DNA of 64,000 bases, taken from contig JAYWVB010000030.1 of assembly GCA_039881045.1 (NCBI GenBank), forward strand, positions 248,001-312,000. Direction: 5' to 3'. The notes beneath the pieces are model-generated. The model was not told where the DNA came from, did not search any database, and was given only the letters and a program-made list of their open reading frames with translations. This DNA comes from Chaetomium olivaceum (Eukaryota > Ascomycota > Sordariomycetes > Sordariales > Chaetomiaceae). Below, in pieces: positions 54,915 to 64,000 of the stretch (the first letter of the stretch is position 1; each line of letters opens with the position of its first letter). Position numbers and translations under genes: made by a program.

Positions 54915-57785
54915 ATGCCGAGCAATCAGATCCCCGTCGCAAACCCCCCTCCCCTCCCTTCCCACCTCCCCGACAGCGTCCTAGAGCTTTCCGTGCAGCT
55001 CAAGCAGAAGCCCCTTTCCGACGATGTACGGCAATCCCTCCGCGGCTTCCAACGAGCAGCCGAGTACATTGCTGCTGGTAACAACCCCTCGGTTACCCCC
55101 CTTACACGCACTTACAACTGACAAGGCCAGCAATGATCTTTCTTAGGGACAATGTCCTCCTCGAGTCCGAGCTCAAGCCCGATCACATCAAGCCACGGCT
55201 CTTGGGTATGTCACATCTCATCCAATTTCCACTTATATGCCCCCTTTCCCTTCACGCTAGAAACCTAACACATATACACAGGCCATTGGGGAACATGTCC
55301 TGGCCTTATCCTAGTGTGGTCTCACCTTAACCTGCTCATCCGCAACCACGACCTCGACATGATCTATGTTGTTGGCCCGGGCCATGGTGCGCCTGCTGCC
55401 CTGGCCGCTCTGTGGTTAGAGGGCTCATTGGAGAGGTTTTATCCCGGCGAGTATGGCTGCAATGCTGAGGGCCTGAGGAATCTCATTACAAGGTTCTCGG
55501 TACCGGGTGGGTTTCCAAGGTAGGTCGCAGCATATTCCACTCGTGGAACTCGCGGCTAATGCTTTGCAGCCATATCAATGCTGAAACTCCCGGCGCTATT
55601 CACGAAGGTGGGGAGCTGGGGTATGCACTGGCCGTGTCATTTGGCGCTGTCATGGATAACCCCGACCTCATCGTGACTTGCGTTGTTGGAGATGGTGAAG
55701 CTGAAACGGGGCCAACGGCAACGTGAGTTTCTAACTTCCCGCCGGCATATGCGGTATTGACACGGAACTCCCAGAGCATGGCACGCCATCAAGTACCTCG
55801 ACCCGCGCGAGTCAGGCGCCGTTATACCAATCTTACACGCCAATGGCTTCAAGATCAGCGAACGTACCATCTTCGGTTGCATGGATGACAAGGAAATTGT
55901 GTCCCTGTTTAGCGGCTACGGATACCAGGTTCTCATTGTCGAGAACTTAGACAACATTGACGATGAGCTGCAGAATGGTCTGGAATGGGCAGTTTCCGAA
56001 ATCAAGAAGATTCAGCAGGCGGCACGGTCTGGAGAGCCGATTGCTAAGCCTCGATGGCCGATGCTGGTATTGCGGACGCCCAAGGCAAGAATCCTCCCCA
56101 TGTCGGTCGACTGGATACTGCATGACTAACACATATCAGGGGTGGACGGGGCCGAAGGAGGTCGAAGGCAAGATCATCGAGGGCTCATTCCACGCCCACC
56201 AAGTTCCCCTGCCCAAGGCCAGCAGCGACAAGGAGCAACTCAAGGCACTCGACGACTGGCTGTCAAGCTACAAGATCGGCGAGCTTATCAAAGATGGGAA
56301 GCCTACGGAAACTGTGCTTGATGTGATGCCTCGCACAAACGAGAAGAAACTTGGTCAGCACAAGGCGACATATGACCCGTACATCGGCTTGAAAGCAGTC
56401 GACTGGCAACAGTTCTGCGTCGAGAAGGGCACAAGCCAGAGCTGCATGAAAATCACGGGCAAGCTCCTCGACAAGGTCTTTCAGGAGAACCCCAAGACGA
56501 TCCGCCTCTTCTCGCCCGACGAGCTCGAAAGCAACAAGCTGGATGCGCTCCTCGACCACACGCAGCGCAACTTCCAGTGGGATCAGTACTCGCGGGCCAA
56601 CGGCGGGCGGGTGATCGAGGTGCTGTCAGAGCACAACTGCCAGGGCTTTATGCAGGGGTACACCCTGACGGGCCGCACTGCTATCTTCCCCAGCTACGAG
56701 TCTTTCCTGGGTATCGTGCACACCATGATGGTGCAGTACTCCAAGTTTGTTAAGATCGCCCGCGAGGTGAAGTGGCGTGGTGATCTGCCGTCCATCAACT
56801 ACATCGAGACAAGCACGTGGGCCCGCCAGGAGCACAACGGCTTCTCGCACCAGAACCCGTCGTTTATCGGGGCGGTGCTCAACATCAAGCCTGAAGCAGC
56901 CAGAGTATGTCTTCCCTCTTCACTCCATCACCCCATACCCCTTGCCTAACTGACCCCCCCACTAGGTCTACCTACCCCGACGCGAACTGCTTCCTCTCCA
57001 CAATCCACCACTGCCTCAAATCCCGCAACAAGACCAACCTCGTCATCGGCTCCAAGCAGCCCACCGCCGTGTATCTCTCCCCCTCCGAAGCCGCCGAGCA
57101 CTGCCGCCTCGGCGCCTCCATCTGGCACTTTGCCTCCACGCCAACCCCACCCAACAACACCCCGCCAGCCGAACCCGACGTGGTCCTCACAGGCATCGGC
57201 GTCGAAGTCACCTTCGAGACCGTCAAAGCGGCCGAGCTGCTCCGCGCGCTCTGCCCCGCCCTACGCGTGCGCGTCGTCAACGTCACCGATCTGATGATCC
57301 TCGCGCCCGAGTCCCGCCACCCGCACGCGCTCAGCGCAGAGGCGTTCGAGGCGCTGTTCACGCGGGACCGGCCCGTGCTGTTCAATTATCATGGGTATGC
57401 GGCCGAGCTGCAGGGCTTGTTGTTTGGGCGGAAGGAGGAAGGGGTTGGGAGGATGGCGGTGGCCGGGTATAGGGAGGAGGGGAGCACGACCACGCCGTTT
57501 GATATGATGCTGGTGAATGGGGTGAGCCGGTTTGATTTGGTGGGCAAGGCGTTGAGGGCGGTGGAGGAGGAGAGGTTGAAGGGTTGGATGTCAAGGGGTT
57601 GCTGGGGGAGGTGGAGAGAAGGGTGCAGGAGGTGAAGAGGTTTATTGTTGAACATGGAAAGGGTGAGTTCATATGGTTCTTTTACACAAGTCAAGTTCGG
57701 TTTGGGGATTTGGAAGGCGGAAACGACGAGGCTAACATGCATTACAGACCCGGATGATATTTACGATCTGCCCAAATTTGATTGA
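54915..57785 (+). CDS. Phosphoketolase (xylulose-5-phosphate / fructose-6-phosphate)
   Basis: Thiamine-diphosphate enzyme that splits xylulose 5-phosphate or fructose 6-phosphate with phosphate to acetyl phosphate and an aldose phosphate; with acetate kinase this gives acetate and ATP. Eight exons: 54915-55077, 55131-55205, 55282-55519, 55570-55722, 55775-56084, 56140-56904, 56966-57662, 57748-57785, about 812 residues. Family landmarks: VVGPGHGAPA, PGAIHEGGELGYALAVSFGA, VVGDGEAETGP (ThDP-Mg), NGFKISERTIFG, EVLSEHNCQGFMQGYTLTGR, ARQEHNGFSHQNPSFIG, and C-terminal LFNYHGYAAELQGLLF. The intron at 56085-56139 uses a GC donor (AAG/GCAAGA). Two compensating shifts sit in exon 7 (CCCC 56975-56978 and GGG 57581-57583). 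Fungal phosphoketolases are thought to be of bacterial origin. Confidence 0.93.
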
Positions 57786-58743
57786 CTAACTAACTAGTGA
57801 CTAACTAGTGGTTGGCTAGTTGGGACATGCCATGATACGAGGTTCATTGCCTTGGAAGCAAGCAGACCCTCGCGATGGTGTAGTCCTACCAATGGAATGG
57901 TTGGAGGATTCACTCCGAGTCCGATGTGAGGCGGAAATAGGGCTGTGTTCCAAGTTCGGGGAAATTAGAGTTTGTTCACTAGTTAGTTATTGCCGAGTCC
58001 CCAGAAGCCAAGGTCCCAGGTCCCAACATCTTGGTTTATCGACCAGGGACCAGCGGCCGGTCCCGGGATGGGATTGTTCAAATGTCCATCGATTTTCGGT
58101 GACGACTCCGGGCGAGTACGACAAAGCAACGCAAAGTGAAACAGAAGCCAAAAGTCGGTGGGAGATTACTTTCTCCACATTCAACTGCAGAGTCTGCAGT
58201 TTCTGGGAACTTGGAAGTCACAACTTCCCCCCTCGTACGTGCAGTACCAACCTGGAACCTGGTAGGTACTGTACTACTCAGTAGTACCTTACACTGCACT
58301 GCACTTAGGTACTACTGGATCCGAGGCCCGTAAACCATCGCTCCTCCCCTTTCAGCTCTGATCGCCGGTCGGCGCTTTCTGCGGGTTTGAGCGAGACCTG
58401 CATTCGCACCCGTAAATCGGTCATGCGCATTCACTCCCTGACTCTTGGGCCGGGAAAGAACTCCGCCAACTGCATTCAACTGCATTCAACCCAGTGCGAG
58501 TCTGCAAGAAACCGTGGTATCTGCCTGCTCTCAACCCCCCTCGTGCCCGTCTGGACTGCACCATGTTACCATACCACACCATAAGGTATGTACCTTACCT
58601 CAAATGATCCGCTTTCCAGCACTGCATGGCATGATTGCAGACATTCAACGATCGCTCACATTTCTTTACCCGCTGCACAAAACCGATGGAGTGATGGCGA
58701 CCTTACCGTTTCAAGTTGCAACGTCCATGGTCCACTCGGTCCA

Positions 58744-58760
58744 CCCCCCCCCCCCCCCCC
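58744..58760. repeat. Poly-C run (17 C)
   Basis: Seventeen uninterrupted C residues in the non-coding region. Confidence 0.95.
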
Positions 58761-59335
58761 TCCATTCCATTCCCTGCATCGTCCGAGTCGCTTGACGTTG
58801 CGTTGCGTTGCCCCAAGTTGCGTGCGTCGCAGTTGCAGCTGCAGTTGCAGTCCGCAGCCGCCGTGACCGCCGCCGTGACCGCCCTTTTCCTGCCAGGTCA
58901 GGTCGCCTCGCATCCCACGTTGGCCCCACAAACCCATCAAACCGCTGTCCTCTCCCACGCCTCAGAACTCCCCACGCTCCCCAAACCTGGCAACCCCCCG
59001 ACCTGGCAAAACACGGCCTGCCAAAATCGACCAGGGCAATTCCACGATGCGGGAAAACCCGACAACGCAAGGCGCGCGGCGCGCGGCGGGTCAGTGGGAT
59101 GATCGTCCGCGTCCCGTCGTGCGCTTTCGTGATTCGCGCAGGATCGCATTCGAGATGCCGCATGCCTTCGCCGATGTGCGCCGCTGCGACCAAGTCGGAT
59201 GATGACCCCCTTCGCCTATCGGGTGCTGCCGCACGCTGATGCTGTGGCCCTGCCCTGCCCTGCCAGCGACGGAGCACACTGCAGTAGTGAGCCCGGCCGG
59301 AATCAGGACGGCAGGATGGCAGGGCTTGCGGTTGC

Positions 59336-59353
59336 AAAAAAAAAAAAAAAAAA
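59336..59353. repeat. Poly-A run (18 A)
   Basis: Eighteen uninterrupted A residues. No adjoining retroelement sequence or target duplication recognised, so not called a retroposon. Confidence 0.95.
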
Positions 59354-61066
59354 CCTGTGTCAGGCACAGAACAGGACAGTGGTCCGACTTCAACGGTCTG
59401 CCGTCCCAAAAACCCCCTTTGCTTCTGCTTGTTGTTGATCTGCCGATTATTGGTGCCTAACTTATTGTTGCGCAGCATCCTGAATTCTTTTGCCCTCTTC
59501 GTGAGACCAACCGCAGCGTGGACAAACGCCTGTAATATTGTTGCGTTTTTTCTTCCAGCTTGTGGGCCAGTAAAATAGCGGGCTGTTGCACCCCCAAAAC
59601 GCCCCAAAAAGGAGCGAGGGCTCACCGGTTGTCAAAACGAGGTTAAAGGTGCTGCAAGCGGAACCCGAAAAAGCAAGACTCGGTTTCGAACAGATCCTCG
59701 GTAACTCATGCTTGGATGCCGTCGGCAACGGTATGCCCGTTGCGTTGCTTTCAGCGGGGTCGTCCCGGCCGAAGCAGACCCGCACAGCTGAGCCCGCCTG
59801 CCGGAACGCCAGAGGCTCCCGGAGGGACACTTTTAAGGGACTTGGGAGTGGGAGGAGGGCGACGCCGCCTCCATGTGGTCCGGGGAAGCGGAAGCATTTG
59901 GGGACGACCCTCCGACCCAGCTAACTCTGTCCATGCAGCAAGAAACAATCGACCAGCCCCAACGAGGCAGCGGGTCACGCAAAGTTGGAATTGAGTAATC
60001 AGCGGTACCAGGACCTGGGCGACAAGCCGCCGGGACCACCTGCCGGCCAATCTGCACCGTTGCCGGTCGCACAACCCCAGTAACGAGGCGCCCGCGGAGG
60101 CATCCGCCTCGGCCCCGGAATAGGCGGATCGCCCGGTCCGGTGGAGCGTGCTTCCCCTAACCCCTGCGCTGACGGGCATTGGCCCCCCGCGGAATCACAC
60201 TTCGAAGCCGCTGAATCCGTGCCCTCCTGGCCCTCCACAACGAACATCATCCTTGGCAAGAAACAAAATCGTGTTGGGCTGGACCCCGTGCAATCCCGGG
60301 GAGAGACGGGACCGTCGTCCGTCCCGTCTCAGCTGCAACGAGGTCCCTCGGCATGTTCATCAGCGGCCTTCAAATCAATTGCCTGACCGCGTGTCCTCGT
60401 TTGGGGAAGCAAGGAAGGAAGACCGGCCGAGGAGGGGTGGCTGAGGGCCAGAATCGTCCATTGGCAAGCCTCGCTCACATCTCATCTTTTCGAAAGCAGG
60501 CCAACAGGGACCGCCCGCGTCCCCACCATTGGGGCCCTGTTCCATGCAGGGCTCCAAACATGGTGCGAGCTCGACCTGCAGCAACCCCATCCCGGAAGGG
60601 GACCAGGGGGCGTCCCCGGGGGGCTGTCACACGACGACGGCCCGAAAATTCGCTTGCAGACTGTCTCTGGGAATCCACTCGGGGACAAGCCCAGACAGGG
60701 GCGATCTTGCAGCCACATATGCGGAGAATCTCCCCGGAATGCCCAGTGAAGTCTCGACACATGGTGTGCGCGCCGCAACCCGAACACATGCGTGTCATCG
60801 GCCGTGGGATCAAATTACCTGACTGCTGAGGGAAACAGGGGAGGGAAGAATCTGCGGAAGATTGACAGAAACAGGCGCGGGGGGGGGCCAATTTGCTGAT
60901 CTTCACACCCGGGTTTAAGACCGCAGCCTGGCCAATCCAACGCGTTTCGGCTCACCTCTGTTCGCACACATACATACACGCACTCACTCACACCACACAC
61001 ACACACCACACAGCCCAGCCCGTCAGCTCGTTTCCCGGACCCCCAGTCGACGATAAAACCACTACT

Positions 61067-61261
61067 ATGAGCAACGCCCCTACCCATCAGCCTACCCAAG
61101 AGCACGTCGACCGCACCTCGAGGACTCAACACCTCACAGCTGACACCGGCCCGCCCGCATCCTTCTTCTCCCCGTCTGTCCATCCATTCGGCCCCTCTAC
61201 CGGCACGGCTGCCAGGGAACACCTGGATACCACCAGTCGGGCATCTTCCGGCGTTGTGTGA
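61067..61261 (+). CDS. Possible upstream open reading frame, 64 residues
   Basis: An ATG-initiated frame (MSNAPTHQPTQEHV...) about 480 bases before the acetyltransferase ATG. It is Thr/Pro/His/Ser-rich without a domain. It could be an upstream ORF in the leader or chance. Confidence 0.2.
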   Translation: MSNAPTHQPTQEHVDRTSRTQHLTADTGPPASFFSPSVHPFGPSTGTAAREHLDTTSRASSGVV

Positions 61262-61547
61262 TCTGGAACAAACCCCCGTTCAACCGTGACACGAACGTCC
61301 AAACTGCCCAAACGCTGGGCACTGTCAGCGCCTGCGACTCGGACCCTGCCAACTTTCTGGGAACTACCGGCACCCCTCCCCCCTGGCGCATTATATTACA
61401 TACGTCTTAATCCTTCTTGGCCTGGTTTTTTTCTCCGATCAAAACGGCCATAAATTCACGAACCGACGACTCCGAGGGTCGACACGCGAGCATTGCTCAT
61501 CACCTCGACGTTTCTCTTTCGGTCACTGACCGACAACCGCCGCCGCC

Positions 61548-63237
61548 ATGAGCAGCGACTCGACCATTGCGAGCACCCCTGACGAGGCCACCTACTTTCC
61601 CGAAGTCGTCTTCCCGGCTGGCAACTCCGACTTTCGCGCTGCACGGAATCGGTGTGCACGAGCATGCCGAGAGTTCAACACCACTCCGGACGACGCAGAC
61701 CCGGAGGAGCGGAGCCAGAAGTGGCTTGAGTGAGTCGAGCCTCACCCGGTGCCCGGAGACGGATCCGGCTCACCCCTTTTTTGTTTTGCTAACACCTTTG
61801 CAGCATCGTCCGCCCAGACCGTGACCGCACTGAGGACAGCGTATTGGCCGTAACCCATGATCAGACCTTTGCCAACCCGGCCCTCAAGGCCAAGACCCCC
61901 TTTATCAAGCCGCCCGTGTATGTCGATTATGGCCTCCGCTTGCATGTTGGCGGTTCCACCTTCATCAACCGAAACTGCATGATCATGGACACGCCCGTAG
62001 CCGACGTGGTCATTGGCGAGGGCTGCAACATCGGCTCAAATTGTTGCATTATCGGCGTTACTCGTGAGTTTTCCCCCGAACAGAACATGCCAGCGTGCTG
62101 GCCGAGCCCGTCTCCTCGGGTGCTGTTCCCGTGGCTTCGGACATGTCAGCCTGCAGGCTGATACCGTGCCACTTACACGCTTCCCAACACCCTGGAAAAT
62201 CCCGCGGGAAGGGCAACGGCTAAACGGAAAAAACAGATCCCGTGCGCCTGGACGAGCGCCTCCAGAGGCACAGCATCGGCCAACCAGTCACCATCGGCAA
62301 CGACGTCTGGATTGGTGCCAACGTCACCATTCTGTAAGCCAGCCTGCATTCACTCATCCATGTCGCTCCGAAACCCCGGGAGGAGGGCGAACAGGAAACC
62401 GTACCCATGCCGCATTTCAGCCCCCATTTTATTCTCCGCAACCCCGTCCCCCTTTTTCTCACCGTCCCCACCCACCCTGTGCTACCTCAGTCGGCCGCCC
62501 CGGAATAAGCCTCATACATACCTTAACGAACGAAACCACTAACCCCAGCCGCGCCAACCAACAGAGGCGGTGTAACAATAGGCGACGGCGCCGTCATCGG
62601 TGCCTGCTCCCTCGTCAAGCATGACGTCCCGCCCATGAGCGTCGCCTTCGGCATGCCGGCCCGCGTCGTCCGCTACCTCAAGGACGTCAAGCCCGCCCTG
62701 AACGCCTCCTCCGTCATGGCCCACACCATGGCCGACAGCATGCGCCTCGGCAACCGCCTGCCCATGAGGGGTCAGTTCGATCCCCTCGCCCGGGAGGGTT
62801 GCAACACCGGCTCGGCGGCTGCCGTTGTTGTGGAGGGACATGATCATGGTGATGATCATGATGATGATGATGACGGACTGCTGGACGACTTTGACCAGCT
62901 GGGCGTGGACACCGATGTGGATCTGGACGGGCCTTTGCCGTCCGGAAGAAGGCGGCGGCGGCGGTTCTCGGATGGGTCGGGGTCGACGGCGCATAGTGTG
63001 CTGCGGAATGTTGGGGTCAGGGACCGGTTGGGGCGCGGGAGTGCAAGGGACAGAGAGGTCCGGGCGCTGCTGCTCCCGCGGAGGAGGCATCGGCAGCAGC
63101 GGAGGCGGAGACGGTGGGATGTGGAGGCCGCGGCTATCACGGCGGTGGTGATTGCGTTGTTGATGGTGTTTTTCTTTGTGGGCGTGTTTTTGGGAGCGAG
63201 CAAGATTTCTTTCGGGTCGGATTTTGGGTATTTGTGA
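61548..63237 (+). CDS. Maltose/galactoside O-acetyltransferase-like (hexapeptide repeat) with C-terminal membrane tail
   Basis: Left-handed beta-helix acetyltransferase using acetyl-CoA. Exons 61548-61729, 61804-62063, 62237-62333 and 62565-63237 join in phase (403 residues). The N-terminal maltose-acetyltransferase cap (SDFRAARNRCARACREFN) is followed by hexapeptide coils: INRNCMIMDTPVADVVIGEG, CNIGSNCCIIGVTH (catalytic His spans the exon junction), PVTIGNDVWIGANVTIL, GGVTIGDGAVIGACSLVKHD and FGMPARVVRYL. Typical relatives end soon after. Here about 140 more residues follow: a His/Asp run (GHDHGDDHDDDDD, about residue 290), an Arg-rich block (PSGRRRRRRF; RRRHRQQRRRRR) and one membrane span (AAAITAVVIALLMVFFFVGVF) near the end. 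Acceptor unknown; a tail-anchored enzyme is implied but not proven. Confidence 0.85.
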
Positions 63238-64000
63238 GGGGTGCTTCTTCACTTTCACTTTAAGCGTGGGTGTGGGTGGGTGGATGGGTATAGACTTGGT
63301 ATGGCGTTTTGGATGGGGCGGGGGCTCATCGGCCGTTTTTGGTAGTGGGTTATTCTCCTTGCCGGACAACAACAGGGATCGGAAAGATAGAGGGTAGGAG
63401 CAATGGGGGGGGAGGAGGAAAATGTAGGACGGGCCCGGGACGGACAGGACCGGACCGGCATTATTGGGATTTTGTCTTAAGTTTTACGTTTGATGGCCGG
63501 CCGGATAGAGCAGATCATACTGGCAGCGAGGTTGGATTCAGCTTTTCAAGACTACACGGCAGGCCGTGCTATTACCTGGTACGGTACGACTGTACAACAA
63601 GTAATCGTTAATATCGGCCTGATGGACTCGGTGTTTGGATTTGGCGACGTTGGTGTTATGGGGAAGAGATATGGATAGGATAAGTATGGAATTAGGACAT
63701 GATGTCCTGCAGTGGTACAACATCGCGTACCAAACCGGCGGTGATCTCTTGACTGTGATGATATGTTGATACGTGTGTAAGAGTACCAGACTATCCCACG
63801 TGTCAGCTCGGAAGATTGTCCGGGCCTCCCCTTTTACCTACAGCATGAGTCTTGCTAAGGCACGGTCTCTATTTCTACTCGGGCCTCGATCTGCTACCGG
63901 CTAGTTAGAGTTTTTCTGAACACCAATAGGGGAAGGGGATCTTCCCAAACCCAACGTCATGCGGGGTTGGTCCACAATACACAATTCCGAGTTGGAATTC
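63238..64000. other. Right edge, no gene seen
   Basis: 3' flank of the acetyltransferase gene and unassigned sequence to the window end. No frame with a domain. Confidence 0.5.

Larger units (their letters stand above)
57786..61547. other. 3.8-kb non-coding region
   Basis: No supported gene. A 304-codon minus frame at 58711-59625 translates homopolymer runs (poly-A as Phe) and is rejected. Poly-C (58744-58760), poly-A (59336-59353) and poly-G (60879-60887) runs and a short perfect inverted repeat at 58271-58287 (GTACTACT arms) are present. The right end is the acetyltransferase promoter and leader. Confidence 0.45.

Noticed and set aside
59336..59353. Poly-A run as a retroposon tail
   Set aside because: No adjacent retroelement sequence or target-site duplication found.
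58711..59625. 304-codon minus-strand open frame
   Set aside because: It translates homopolymer runs and low-complexity promoter-like DNA, with no domain and no codon bias.

Overview
The window is nuclear DNA of a filamentous ascomycete. Genes are compact and split by 55-90 base GT-AG introns, coding regions prefer G or C at third positions, and the families present are typical of Sordariomycetes (AA9 lytic polysaccharide monooxygenase, DUF1996, fungal NACHT-ankyrin, CorA-like proteins with long N-termini, fungal phosphoketolase). A plant-biomass or soil fungus of the Chaetomiaceae/Sordariales type fits, but the genus is inference.

Left third (1-25 kb): a partial basic protein at the edge, a PAP2 lipid phosphatase, an intron-containing tRNA-Glu(CTC) and a tRNA-Gly(GCC), a coiled-coil protein, a decayed NACHT-ankyrin gene, a secreted AA9 enzyme, a secreted DUF1996 protein, a small conserved-looking protein, a 439-residue protein with an HExxH motif, an unknown three-exon gene, and a many-exon CorA-like membrane protein.

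Middle (25-44 kb): three paralogous stand-alone RNase H-like genes lie within 7.1 kb. The middle one is invaded near its 3' end by a 2,256-base hAT DNA transposon with recognisable terminal inverted repeats and an 8-base target duplication (one mismatch). A PMC1-type Ca2+-ATPase, a small two-exon membrane protein and a 612-residue protein with two F-box-like segments follow.

Right third (44-64 kb): a glycine-rich degenerate locus, a secreted BBE-type FAD oxidase, an SRPK-like kinase, a small basic protein, a decayed F-box gene, a phosphoketolase with a GC-AG intron, and a hexapeptide-repeat acetyltransferase with an unusual acidic/basic tail ending in a membrane segment.

Many otherwise convincing genes carry one-base shifts in short homopolymers (Ca2+-ATPase, FAD oxidase, phosphoketolase, DUF1996, F-box gene). 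Either the assembly has homopolymer errors or there is real decay. This limits every pseudogene statement below. No operon-like organisation is expected or seen. The RNase H cluster with its transposon insertion is the most unusual structure in the window.
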